A stretch of 64,000 bases of DNA from Mugil cephalus (taxonomy: Eukaryota > Chordata > Actinopteri > Mugiliformes > Mugilidae). A program made the translations under genes and the position numbers. The notes beneath the pieces were generated by a model. It made no database searches, was not told the DNA's origin, and saw only the letters and a list, made by a program, of their open reading frames with translations. How positions within the stretch are numbered: position 1 is the first letter of the stretch; each line of letters begins with the position of its first letter. The stretch lies in the NCBI RefSeq assembly GCF_022458985.1, contig NC_061779.1, forward strand, positions 11,668,501 through 11,732,500, in the 5' to 3' direction. Below, one piece after another: positions 1 to 15,172 of this stretch.

Positions 1-1129
1 GGAGGAAGAGGAAGAGGAGGCTGAGGAAGCTCCAAGGAGGTGGCAGGGCATCGAAGCCATTTTTGAGGCATACCACGAGTATGTGGACGGTAAGTGATGT
101 TTTATTTTATTAGCTTAAGAGAATGTTTGTCTCAGAGATCTGACGCTCAGTTATTATAATCTAGTGAATCATTTTGGTAACATAAATGTGATTTATTCAA
201 AAAGCAATATGAAAGTCTTTATCTAATACCAATACCAATGTATTTGACAATTAAATAATCACATGGTTGCATGTTAATGAGCTGAATGTGTGTTGTGTCT
301 TTACAGAGTGGAGTATAGAGAGGCAGGTTCTCCACAGTCAGTGTAAACGTCTCGAAGCACAAAACTACAATCTGACCAGAACGGCAGAGCAGCTCTCGCT
401 CACTATGGGGGTAAATATGTCCGACCAAAACCGCACGCCTTCTTTTTTATTTCTCACATGGTGTCTTACGTACACCGGTCAGCCACAACATTAAGACCAC
501 TGACGGGAGAAGTGAATAACGTCGACCATCTTGTGACAATAAAGTGTCCTGCTGGGAAACTGTTGGACCTGGCATTCGTGTGGATGTTACTTAGACATGT
601 ACCACCCATCCAGACCAGACCAAGCACACCCACCCCATAGCAATGACACTCCTTGATGGCAGGAGACATCCCCAGCAGGATGCAGCCTGACACAGACACA
701 CACACACATATAAACAGTTTAGGAACAATATGAAAAACAGCACAAGGTGTTGACCTGGCCTTCAAATCCAATATATCCAAAGTTGATCAAGTATTTGTGG
801 GATGATCCACAAAGGCCCCTCCCCTCACCCATAGGACCCCCACTAACAACATTATGTCGCCATAAGACACCCTCAGAAGACCCATGTCCATTCTCTGATG
901 AGACTTTCACAGTATTAGAGAGGTGGTCATGATGTTTTGCCTGCTTGGGGTATCCTGTAATGAGACTCACGCTATGTTTTTCGTTCATCAGGAGCTGGTG
1001 AGTCAGAGGCAGAAGGTGAGAGAGGAGAGAGACAGACTGCAGGCCCAGCTCGAGCACTTCAGGAGGTGTTTGACACTACCTAACATTCACTGGGGCAGAG
1101 GGCAAATCAATGGGCACCCGCCGAGGTGA
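1..1129 (+). CDS. gse1: GSE1 coiled-coil protein, C-terminal three coding exons (5' end outside window)
   Basis: Coding exons are 1-89 (open at the left), 307-410 and 992-1129, with stop TGA at 1127-1129. The visible protein opens with an acidic Glu-rich run, then [17 protein letters not shown], then a heptad-like segment ending [14 protein letters not shown] and a short basic tail ending HPPR. This order and these words match the conserved C-terminus of GSE1 (KIAA0182), which carries DUF3736 and works in the nucleus with HDAC1/2-CoREST-type corepressors. The charged stretch [20 protein letters not shown] should form the coiled coil. Phases are 1 and 0 at the two junctions and join without a break. 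A Tc1-like element fills most of the last intron and ends 41 bp before the final exon. Identity rests on remembered family sequence; the exon structure is seen directly. Confidence 0.88.
473..950 (-). mobile_element. Internally deleted Tc1/mariner-like DNA transposon in the last gse1 intron
   Basis: The element begins CACCGGTCAGCCACAACATT after a TA (471-472). It ends with the imperfect inverted repeat TGGTCATGATGTTTTGCCTG...GGGG followed by a TA (951-952), so the TA target duplication of the Tc1/mariner superfamily is kept. About 19 of the outer 27 bases of the two ends pair. Its inner sequence is shared, in the opposite orientation, with the copy at 54465-55366. No transposase frame survives, so this is a deletion derivative. 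Confidence 0.72.
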
Positions 1130-2660
1130 CCTCTGACACCGCCACTCTGAAGGGCACGCCTCTGACAGCGAAGGTAACAAGAGCAAGGCGGACTGGAGCC
1201 AGACCTCTTCTGAAGCACTTGAAGGAGCCGGCCGTCGTCTCGTTACCTTTCTGACCAGTCCGCCACGTCACCCGACCGGTCCCAGACACAGTTTATTATT
1301 ACCTGCCACAGTAACCATACTCCACGACGTCCATATAGCCCAGACGTTCAGGATCCTGGCCGCGGCGCTGTTTGTAACAACACCGCGTAGGTAAAACAGC
1401 ATCTTTTGTTAGAGGAAAGCTACCTGAGCTGTCGTTAAGGACCGCCCACCGTTTAGCTCCTATCATATTAAAATGTGCATAGATCCACACTATTATAAGA
1501 TGTGTCCCTAGGCACAAATCTGTAGCCTCTCTGGTCACGTGTTGTCACTTGAGAGAATAAATTTGAGTCAAGGAATCAAAGCACACCTCAGGCCTTAAAC
1601 TTGACAGGATGCACTTGAAATGGATTTGGAGGAAAGACTTGACCGTCCTCTGTGTGGTATAATGTTGTCGTGTCTACTGAGTACTTTATCTGATAGAAGA
1701 AGTGTGTGTGTGTGTGTGCGCGTGTGTGTGTGCGTGTGTGTGCGTGCACCGCTAAATGAAAACATCTAAAATAACTATATAATGGCAAAATGGTATCAAA
1801 TGAAGTTGGTTTTTTTTGTTTTGTTTTGTTTTTGTTTTTTTTTTTTTAGATAAGATTTTCCATTGATAATGTCACTTGTGATAGCAACAGAGTTTTGTAT
1901 GTTTTGTTGCTTTTAAACATTTCTCGTGGGAAGCCATATGTTTTGTTTGAACTGCTGCTGGTCAGAATAAAAATGTTAGAAAAATTGAGGACATTTGGAC
2001 AGTTGTATTTTGAAAAAAAAAAGAGGAAAGAAAAAAATGTGATTTGGGAGTTGACTGAGACGCACTAATGTCTTCACCAATGTTCACGAGTCTGTGTTCG
2101 AAGCCCTTCACATGGCTATAAATAAGGAACAGAAACAAGTCACGTTTACAAGGCCTTTTGCAGATTTTATAGATGACTGGCATCACTTCAGTGAGACTTG
2201 GAGTCCAGAAACAGAAAAAAAAGCCAATTATTATTCGTTTCCATTTCTGGATTTATGACAAAACTATGACAACATCTTTTCTCTTGAAACAGTCCCTTCA
2301 TGTTTGACATACACGTCCCTCTGTGTTTGACAGGAAACAGATCTTTTGACGCGATTTATTTTCGTTCAAACGTGACAAATTAATGTCACAGATTCACACT
2401 TTAAATTCCTTTCTTGTCTACAAGCACAAGCTGCAGTAGCTCCCCCTCCCCTCCCAAACAAGTTCACCTTCCTGCTCAGTCTCCTTTACAAACCTGCTGT
2501 GAAATCCTGCATAATTGCTTCAATCAGTTGTTATGTAATGTATAATTTGGGCTGTACAATTGCGATGAATTATTTATTATCATATATTGCTGTACATTCG
2601 GATGGAAATTTACATTAAAATACTTGTAAAATGTCTTTTAACTGTTGTTGTTTCGTTCCT
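1130..2660 (+). other. gse1: Probable gse1 3' UTR
   Basis: No coding exon is visible after the gse1 stop. Candidate polyadenylation hexamers are AATAAA at 1556-1561, AATAAA at 1966-1971 and ATTAAA at 2614-2619. The last one sits just before a T/GT-rich stretch and is my preferred end. Long 3' UTRs are usual for GSE1. The stretch also holds a GT microsatellite and homopolymer T runs near 1808-1850. The true end is inferred. Confidence 0.45.
1701..1746. repeat. Interrupted (GT)n microsatellite
   Basis: Alternating GT dinucleotides broken by GCGC and GC steps, lying in the presumed gse1 3' UTR. Confidence 0.9.
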
Positions 2661-4412
2661 GGGATGCGGCGGATGAAAATCACATGAAACTTAATCGGAT
2701 ACTCCACTGCAAAAATACAAAGAGTTCTCATTTATTTAAACACTTGTTCAAATTTTGCATGCAGTAAATTGTCCATAAATTATTATAAGCGAATTTGATA
2801 ATCCATTTTTCTATTTTTGACCTGGTGATTATATTTAAAAGGGCAGCGAGACAGTGTTTTATTACCAGACTTTAACATGCAGGGAGCGAACTCTTTGTCA
2901 TTGTGATTGCTATAAAAATAGCCTGTATCAAAGTGCCGCTGTCAGCAACTCATCCCATTTCCTCACCTGACATAAAAAAAGACGACATAATAGCTTATTC
3001 AGCATTTTGAACTTTTATGTAATAGCATTCATTGCGTCATGATAAAAGATAAGCGTATGCGGCAGGAGCTGTTCCAACAACCATGCAAAAAAAAAAAAAA
3101 AAGTAGGATATACATTATATTCTGATAGTGTCCGAGTCAGTGATGGGGAGTCTGTGCCTATTTTCAGCCTCATCACTTTCAATTTTGAAAATGCCACATT
3201 TGTCTTTGATGGATAAATGGCATAGATAAATCTGGATCACCTCATGATATACGTAACTCATGCATCCTGTAAAAATGGTAGTAGAAGAAGTAGTAATATC
3301 AGAGTAGTAATATCAGAATGGGGCTCCTAGGGGGGTTGTGGAGTATTGTTGGTACATTATAGGGCATTCATACTGGAGGTTTAAGGGGCTTTGTAGCTGT
3401 CATTGCAAAATTTGCCAAAAAGTAGCCCCAGACAATTGTCGATTGGTTCGTTTGTCCTGACAGTGTACCCCTGGCTCCAGCGATTATAAGGATCAAAGTA
3501 TATGATTCATTTTCACTCCTTCACACAGAGTGAACTTTCGTCATCTCTTGTGTTGGGTGAGTGGGAAACAGACGGCTCCCATCTGGATAAAAATGTTTTA
3601 ACGTGGGATAAAAGCCAAAGTAGATAATAATAATAAAACAATACATCTACTCAAGATTTTTACGAGACTTCTTCTCCACTGCACGTTGTACATTTACTCA
3701 TCAACTTTTGTGTGACACACACACACAAATGCACAGCTACTTTCGCTGGTTCCAATTTATACAAAGTTTACATATTGCAAAACTCACAGTAAATGATAAC
3801 TGGATAAGTTGCACATCCAGTACAAATACAAAAATCCACAAACAATAAGCACGACACTAATCAAGCAACACGAGTGAACACACCTGTATGTGGATGGAAA
3901 CTGTATGAAATCTTTATGAATTCTGTGGTGTATTGCTACTGTTTACATTGTGAGTAATTGTATGTATTTACTGACAAGGTTAAGGCTCATCTGTCACTAC
4001 ATTTACAATTATTTATTTGCAGTTTCTGATAATTAAAAGTAACTTTACATTAGAAATAATTTGGAAGCAGGGCTTATAACACCTTGACTTTGCTACTTGT
4101 ACTTCTTCAGCCTCAAAAGATTGCTTATAGTAACTCTAATGATTTCATAGGACTCAAACTACCCTAAAATTAAATGTCACCTAAAATAATGAGCCATCAG
4201 AATCTCTAACTGGAGTTAGACATTAAAACACAAGTTGGTCTAATCGAAAACACCTTGAATTGTTCTATACACTATTTAATTGCTCAGTTTTACTACACTA
4301 ACACATCTGTACTTATCATTCTGTCCACTAACAAATCCATATATCATCTATCTGTACATCAACAGAATACACTGCAAGCATCTAGGAAGTATCGTATGAT
4401 GACAGGCAGCTT
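2661..4412. other. Intergenic DNA between gse1 and dynlrb2, nothing coding seen
   Basis: AT-rich sequence with short A runs and no conserved reading frame. The two genes are convergent here. The only boundary signal is TTTATT at 4413-4418, which reads AATAAA on the minus strand and probably ends the dynlrb2 transcript. Confidence 0.5.
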
Positions 4413-4617
4413 TTTATTTCACATGCTTATTTTGTATCGACACATAAAATGACAGAAATACACAGGGGTAAATCATATCATATCATGTAGATTAACTCGA
4501 ATTCATGGCTGACAAAGAGGAACTGTGTAGTAGAAACAAAACAGAGTGGAAAAATGTGTCTCCCGGATAAAGCAGCGCCATGTGACAAAGCCTGACTCTC
4601 ATGGAAATGTCTGGCGG

Positions 4618-5342
4618 CTATTCACATGGGTTCTGGATGACTATCAGCAGAAAGTTGCTCTCTGAGGAGATATGAAAGTAGAAAAGATAAGACACAAAAA
4701 TGCAGTGAAAAACAGTAGAGCCGAAGTTTTTTAAATTTTCCTTCTAAGCTTCAGCTGTTGTCTGAGCTCGTATGAGGTGCTTGTATCAGGGATAATCAAT
4801 ATACACACTCACCTGGTGCGACCATGATCTCGTGTTTCTTGGAGCGTATGCGGAGGAAGGTGAGGTCATTCTGAGGGTCGACGTCTCTCACCGTGCTCCT
4901 GGCCATCATGGCGAGGTGGCGAAGATGTCCTGCATACTGAGCGGTCGTGGAGTTATCTAAAGTTGTTCTGATGGGGATACCTTAAAAGATAAGGTGTCAG
5001 CAATTCAAGTCACAACCCAAATGTGCTGTAAACATGTTGGATCAGCTGTTTTATCCTTTTTGTTTGTTTTTTTTTTGTCTTTTTTTCCATTTGTTGCTTC
5101 ACTTACCTTCTGCATTGACAACAATTGTTCCAATTACACCTTTATGGGATTCAATCCTCTTTAGTGTTTCCTCAACTTCATCCTGCTGGAACAAAAAAAA
5201 AAAATAATAACCATACAGATCAACAGCTAACCGTTAACAGGTACAAAGTTAGCTAATGAAAATGTTAACTACAAACGCTGTTATCTTTAAGTTTTACATC
5301 GATTAATAACGATATACGATTTAATTAATTTGCTCGTACCAT
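4618..5342 (-). CDS. dynlrb2: Dynein light chain roadblock-type 2
   Basis: Coding exons in transcript order are 5340-5342 (the ATG alone), 5107-5182, 4813-4980 and 4618-4661, giving 96 residues, the usual family length. The protein runs [17 protein letters not shown], then [20 protein letters not shown], then [17 protein letters not shown], and ends [10 protein letters not shown]. This is one roadblock/LC7 domain. These words fit DYNLRB2 better than DYNLRB1, for example [15 protein letters not shown] and the final PCE. The subunit is a homodimer on the dynein intermediate chain, serving cytoplasmic dynein and the dynein-2 motor of cilia. An exon that ends straight after the ATG is unusual but is flanked by GTACGAG and CCAGCAG junctions. 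The final exon opens with ESNF where human has DKEY. A minus-strand AATAAA lies at 4413-4418. The gene is head to head with psmd7. Confidence 0.93.
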
Positions 5343-8400
<3,058 letters not shown>

Positions 8401-10470
8401 GTGTTCTTCTGTGGTCTTCTCTCAAATCTCACTGTCTTCATCTGGAAGGTGCTCTACTTTCTGCCCATGGTCACATCTCAGTATGTGGGTCTCAGGCTAA
8501 AAGTAGGACTCTATATGGAGAATGGTGTCATTTGAGATTTATCCTTGAGGTCACAAACGACACTCATAAAGACTGTTATTATCCCATATAGAGATGATGA
8601 CGTTTGCCCTTCTGTGTTCAGGACTGTGAGAATGTTTATGCTGTTTTCAGAGTTGCCATGCTCCTGCTTTTTTTGTAAGATGGAGGGAAAAAAAATGTTT
8701 TGTTTCTGTATCACTCATTAAATTGGGATCATATATATATAAAAAAAATGCAGTTTTCATTTTCCCTATCTTGTCTTTTCAAATTTGAAAATAAAACAGT
8801 TTTTTTTTTTGCATATACTGATAAATGTTTGCTTTGTTGTCGCTTGTATGCTTTTTATAACTCTTGCTGTCATTTTGTAAGTTTTGAGAGGTTGACTTGG
8901 ACACATTTAATGTGGGTGAAAATGAGGCTCCGCTTCTTGCAAATGTGAGATGTAGCACTGCAGCAAAGCTAAAATGTGCAAAGTCAGAGTGAAGTAATGC
9001 GAAATAGTACAGAAACACCACTACACGTCTTCCACTTAGAATACCATAAAATAAGGCAGTAATTTGTTCATTTGATATTCTATTGAGAGTTCAAAATTGT
9101 ATTTTTGTTTGCGAATACAATGCAGAAAAAAAACGATTAACATTATGGTTCTCCGACATTTGAGATTATGCTCATATCAAGGGTATAAAAGTTAAATGCT
9201 TGGCCCGGAGAGTCTTCATTCTTGACTTTTCCTCATTACTGTTACTATAGTTCTATCAAATCATCCCTAACAAATGTTGAAGTGCTCAGGAAAAAAAAAT
9301 ACACTCATGTGAAATTAAAATAATTTAACATGACTGAACATGGCTGCTCCAGGATTAGGAGAGGACCGGGGTGATTCTAAGGTCAGAGTCCGGCAAGACA
9401 AACAGAAAACACATATTCCTTTAATGTCAAACTGCTGTGTCACAAAGCATCATTTGGTTCAACCCTTTAACATTCAGCTGGGCCACATATGGGACATCAG
9501 TAGCTTTTATAACCAATCGGGTTTACGAGTTATATTTGAGTAAATGTCGCAAGCAAAATGTTATTTCATAAATGAAAGTCACTATAGAATTTAACCTACA
9601 CAGCCAACACATTTTATTAAAACAAATTAGGCAAACCCAACAACTTATTTTTTAACTGTGCGCCAACTTTGATGACTCAAGAAGGGCTCCTCCAGTAATA
9701 AAATATGGAAAAGTCAGACTGACTCAAATATTACTTGACGTAAATGACATTTTAGTCAAAAGATCAAGCTCAAAATTTCTAATTTGACTACTCTAATACC
9801 TATTATATTATACTTATGATACTACATGAACCTGAGCCATTATTATTATTATTATTCGACCAATTGAGTGTCGACAACCTGGATTAGCGCACATTACCTG
9901 AAATACCACGAAATTAAAGTAAGTTTCATAATTAAAAATCTATTATTAGAGTTGAACCCCGTGAGTCTACATGTTTAAAGTCACAGCAGCGCATATGCTG
10001 CATGTACAAACACGCTCCGTGCAGAGCTCCCTCAGAAGAGTAGAGGATCTGTAACCCGTTATATTTTTAAAAACTGCGTCATCTGCAGCTTCTCATCTGC
10101 GCCGCCGCCACAGTTGCCAAAACACGGAGCAGCAGCAGCGACAGTGGCAGCGGCAGTAGTGACCATAGTGACCAGTATAGCGCGGTTAAAGCCCGGGTTG
10201 TTTCGGAGCAAATCAGATTATTGGGAAGGTAAACTGGATTCTGACGTAAAAGGTTTAAAGCCCCGGCACAGGAAGCGTCGCGCGTGCGGCTCTTGCTCGC
10301 TCGCTGTCAGAAGAAGCAGTCGGAAGAGGAGCTCGTGCAGCCGCTAGTCAACAAAACCACCCCCACCTCCACCTCCACCCGCCCACCGCCCATCACCACT
10401 ACGCTCAGGAACTGAGCATGACTGCTCAGATATTTCCCCGCGACTGAACGCAACGCACGACCCGGGGAAC
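8401..10470. other. psmd7 3' UTR, intergenic DNA and hprt1l upstream region
   Basis: The first about 400 bases are the psmd7 3' UTR, with ATTAAA at 8717-8722 and AATAAA at 8790-8795. From about 8820 to 10000 the sequence is AT-rich with nothing recognisable. From about 10080 it becomes GC- and CpG-rich with GCC-repeat-like stretches (GCGCCGCCGCC), pyrimidine runs and CCCCCACCTCCACC blocks up to the ATG at 10471. No TATA box is evident, which fits the TATA-less CpG promoters of HPRT-type housekeeping genes. Confidence 0.55.
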
Positions 10471-13400
10471 ATGGCTTCGTATCTGGAGGTGAGTGTGTGT
10501 GTGTGAGCCGCTGCATGCCAGGTTTGCAGGTTTGTTCAGCTGTGCTGACAAGTTGTTCACTTGTCAGGGTGTGGTTGCGGCGCACAGTGGGCCTGTTTTG
10601 AATGAGAGCAATCAGCTCTCCAGTAAGGATGTTTTAACTTTGATGCACGTTCACCTCCCCCCAGCAGCGTCCTCGGATAGGTCCGATTAAACAGGTGGTT
10701 GAGAGGCTCGGTGTTGCCAGGGTGCCAGATCAGAGCTCATCTGTCAGCGCCAAACGTTTTCTTTTTTTTTTTTCTTTTTCTCCTTCCAGATTGCTGATGA
10801 CGAGAAAGGCCATGAGCTGGACCTTTTCTGTGTCCCCAGGCACTATGAGAATGATTTGGACAAGGTGATCATCCCGCACGGCCTCATCATGGACAGGTAA
10901 AACAATCCACCGCAGCACACACACACCGGATGTGATAGGTCTTTGAAGATGTTCAGTCCCAGGTTATTCTATATACAAAATCTAAAATTCCAGATGTCTT
11001 TGTTTTGGCTTTTACTTTTGGATAAATAGGTATTTCCCAGAGCAGACACCTTGACATCTCATGACATAACAGGAACAACACAGGTGTGCTAATGACGGCT
11101 GCTTCCACTTAGAGAAGGTCCTGCTATTGTTAATGCTGGTTCTCTCGCTGTCATGTCTCACTTGGACACTGACAGAAAACTGAGTCATGCTTTTCCTGCT
11201 GCAACAAGATAGATTATTTATACCCAAAAAAAGGCCTATAAACAGCCGTGCACTATTCAAAGCACTGCCCACATTCGGAAGTGTATTTGAATATGGATTT
11301 TGAAAGGGAGGGTGCAGTGCGGTGAACTGCAAGGTAAGCAATTACATTTAAGTACATTTAAGATCTCCTCCCCACCTCCAAGAACTGCCCTGCACTGTGA
11401 TTTACGATGTGCTTCTCCCGTCTGACGCAGGACGGAGCGTCTGGCCCGTGACATAATCCGGGACATGGGGGGACACCACATTGTGGCCCTGTGCGTGCTC
11501 AAAGGGGGCTACAAGTTCTTCGCTGACCTCCTGGACTACATCAAAGCGTTGAACCAGAACAGCGATAAATCAGTCCCGCTGACAGTGGATTTCATTCGGG
11601 TGAAGAGCTACTGTGTAAGCTCCTCTTTCTTGTTTCATTTCCAGGAACCACTGTTGCAAGGTGTTTGATATACTGTAGCGATAGTCACAGGTTTGTGTAG
11701 TCCACTTTTAGAGGTGCTCAAGAACCCCTTAACTTTGTCCCACCATCCCTAAAAATAAGTGTTCTCATTTAAATGCAATTTCTTTTCTTTATTGTTTTAA
11801 ACAAAATGATATCTCTGTGACACAGTAGTTTGATATTAAAGCAACCCTGAAGCTCTGAGTCTAGAATCGCCCCCGGCGGTGGCAAAAACACTAATGGGAA
11901 TAATCTTGTCAAATCAGAAATGGGCCACTGCAGTGCTCACAGTGGGGAGGTTCTGGGTGCAGCCATTTTGGAAACGCCATGTAGATTTGTGCTGATTTCA
12001 GTGTTGTCTCTTTTTTTTGTGTGTGTGTCTGCCAGAATGATAAGTCAACGAACAACGTCAAAGTCATCGGAGGGGATGAACTGTCCAGTCTCGCAGGCAA
12101 GGTTGGTCTTCTGGCGTTGTCTGTCACACTGAAACACATGCACTGTCTTTTACACGGGCCTGTTTCATGAACTCTTCTTTTCACTTTTTTTTTTATTTTT
12201 GCAGAATGTTTTGATTGTTGAGGTAAGAACTTTGTATTTGGCACGAGAGACCGATGTGGATGAAGTCTGATCCTATTCTTGTCTTTTTTTTATCTATAAA
12301 TATACTACGATGATAAGTACATTAAAGTGGCACTTATGTCAGCCTTGGTTGATTTGGCGACACCTGTAGTCACGTTCTTACCATCTATGCCTCTGCTTTA
12401 ATGTCTGCGTTAAAAGGATATTGTGGAGACGGGAAGGACGATGCAGACGCTACTTTCCCTGCTGAACGAGTGCCGTCCCAAGATGGTTAAAGTTGTAAGG
12501 TAGGCACCATCGCATCCAGTGTATAGAGCAGAAAGCTGGATTACAGACATCGGCTGTGGCTGAGTGTGTGTCTTTGGAGAGAGAGGGAGAGGGAGGGAGA
12601 GAGTCTAACGGTGCTCTTAGCTAATGGGCACTCTCCTTTAGGACTGTATTAGGGATGCAATGCGACGGAGGGATGGAGCAGCTTAAGAGTTAATCTGTCG
12701 TACTATTAACTGCACTGTGGAGGTATAGGCTGTTTCTCTGATGTGCTCCTGGTAGCTGGTTCAAACAAGAAGTGTGCCCACGTCGTTGTGTCATCAAACC
12801 ATTCAGACTGTTTCTGCAGTGTCTGACATGTGTGCTGCTCACTCAAATACAATACAGATGAATTATATATACAACTGAAACACATTTTTTTTTCTTTCTA
12901 ATGCAGCTTGTTGACATGGAGGCTCTGTTTACTGGCCACCACCTAGCGGAGTGTGTAAATTAAGCTCCACACAAAGAGATCTTGAAATGGGAGAAGGAAT
13001 TCGTTAGAGCAGGATGTTGTGCAAGCAACGTGCCCGGAGAAGCATGTTTCGACAGCAGCCGTTGGTCTTTGATGGGTCCATTTCTCCCCTAAGGCCACCC
13101 TGTATTTATCTGACCTGTGCTTTCCTTGCTTGTCATTCCAGCCTTCTGGTGAAGAGGACCCCGAGGAGTTCGGGGTACAGGCCAGACTGTGAGCATCTCT
13201 TTACTCGCTTCGCACTAAGACATGATATCTGCGTGGACGCTAGCTAGCGCGCACACACACCTTGTTCTTTGAAGGCCTGGCGAGGCGGGATTAATATTAA
13301 TTTCAGGGAAATCTACTCTAAAAGTAGCAGAGCCGGGCACTTATGTGTACTAACGCAAGCCTGATAACCCCCCGCTCAGGCTGTGTCTGATTATGTAATG

Positions 13401-14223
13401 CTTTTAGGTTTGAGTTGGATAATCTTGTTAAGATTGTCCCTCAAGGACAGCTGTTACTGTAAGTGTTTTGACTTTCCACTATGCAGCACAGAAAACTCAA
13501 GCGCAACCTGCGCAGAGGCAGTGAATTATACAGTTTCTATTAGTTAGCTTCCACTCCACACAGCCTGTCACAGTAAAGAGTTTTCATTGCTCCGCTGCTC
13601 TTAAACGTAGCCAGTGTTTTCTTTACATGATTTGCACTGACGTTGTCCATGTATTTATTTCAGACATTGGTTTCGAGGTACCCGATGCCTTCCTGGTGGG
13701 ATACGCTTTGGACTACAACGAGTACTTCAGAGATCTCAGTGTAAGTGTTTCTGGTGGTGATTCCCTTACTTTAACTGCATACATTATGCACTGCACACTG
13801 ATTTGCATAGTTATTTGAATAGCAGAGGTGTAAATAATAAAATGAATGCTGACTGAAGTCAAAGCTGCTGTTTCAGTGCGATGGTGCTATGTGTGTGCAC
13901 TGTCGTGATTTAAAAGAACAGAACAACCTATTTTCCTTCTAGATGTCACTTGTGAAGGATGCTTATTCTGGTGGGTAAAAAAATGCAAAATTCTCCTTAA
14001 TTTATTCAAATCTATTCTTATATTCGAACGCAGACCACTGACTGTAGATAAAAATAGACAAACCCTCTTCACCAGTAAGCTTTTTGAGGAGTGATTTTAA
14101 GACTTAAGTGGAGTTTTGAAGTAGCAGAAAGGCATCATGCATGACTTCCCTGTCCTGCATTTTATTCTTCTACAGCACATCTGTATACTGAATGATCAAG
14201 CCAAGGAGAAGTACAAAGTGTGA
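10471..14223 (+). CDS. hprt1l: Hypoxanthine-guanine phosphoribosyltransferase family enzyme, probably the hprt1-like paralogue
   Basis: Nine coding exons: 10471-10488, 10790-10896, 11431-11614, 12036-12101, 12205-12222, 12417-12499, 13142-13188, 13664-13740 and 14176-14223, giving 215 residues. Exons 2-9 match the lengths I recall for human HPRT1, including the 18-bp exon 5. The enzyme salvages hypoxanthine and guanine to IMP and GMP using PRPP in the cytosol. Visible blocks are [36 protein letters not shown] (cis-peptide loop), [12 protein letters not shown] (flexible loop), the PRPP loop [17 protein letters not shown], and [21 protein letters not shown]. Human HPRT1 has Asp137 (the proposed general base) where this protein has Glu (ED-IV-E-TG). 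The C-terminus KEKYKV and RPDY also recall PRTFDC1. With the non-X neighbourhood, this suggests hprt1l rather than the true hprt1 orthologue, but that assignment is inference. The exon 4 donor (GTTGGT) is weak. Confidence 0.9.
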
Positions 14224-15163
14224 GTGGATCAAGTGCTACAGTGGTGATGTCTGAATCACTGAAGACTAGGACCACTGTGATGACCCTCCTTAGCTTTGCT
14301 GTGTTTTGAAACTTATTTATTTTTCTACATGAGAATCCACAAAAAAAAAAAAAGTGACTCGTGGGTTGGAACAAACTTCAAGAGGAATATTTTGTTTCGC
14401 CCTCATGGACAAGTGGGATTAATATTGTACATTATGAAAATTTGGGTTCTTAAATTTTAATTTATTTAGCTTATTTATGTGTTTAGTAAATTGTACTTCT
14501 TCTGTTGGAAATGGAGATGAAGAGTGGCATTAATTTGCTCGAGCTTATTTAATCGCACACCTCTGTTTTATCTTCAGTGAGCAGTCAGAAGCCTTTAGTT
14601 TGTGTACGTTTGTGTTTAAGTTCAAAATACCGATACACCACATCTTATCATTATGCCATAAAGTGACTCGTAATGTACTGTATGTTTTATTTAATACCCA
14701 ATGTTGTCATCTGGGACCTGTTTACAGCTATATAATTTATGTTCAAGCCTTGAAGCCTGATTTCTTTTTTGTTGCACTTATCCAGTTTTCCCAGAGGGGG
14801 GAGTAACTTCAGCATACTTTGTTTAAAAAAATAACTTTACATTCAAGCTGCAAAATCCCTGTGGGTGACACTTGTTCACATTTTTTTTTTTTTTTTTTTT
14901 TACAAGCAAAAGGATCATTGCCGCCATATTCAGTGCTTCCTCAGCGAACCCGCCAACTCACATGGCATTAGCGAATACTGAATACTGGATACAGTACCTT
15001 GAGACCTTTTGCTTCAATGTTACAGCATAACAGAGATAATTGTTTTATTTAATAGACTGTATACAACCTTATGTTGCTCTAAGGATTTTTATAGGCTGGC
15101 TTTACTGGGCTTATACCTTTCCCCAAGTGTCATCCTTAACAGTTTGTCTACACACGTCTGCGG

Positions 15164-15172
15164 TATATAAAG
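15164..15172 (+). promoter_or_regulatory. TATA-box-like motif of an unassigned transcription unit
   Basis: TATATAAAG is followed about 130 bp later by ATG (15300-15302) opening a 39-codon frame that starts MDLDLNARCEASSTQDELQL and ends before 15421. I do not recognise the peptide, and no splice donor clearly extends it. It could be chance, a decayed gene, or the start of a non-coding RNA. Confidence 0.22.

Noticed and set aside
10114-10347. 77-codon Ala/Arg-rich frame before hprt1l
   Set aside because: It lies in CpG promoter and 5' UTR sequence, has no ATG at its start and shows no conserved features.
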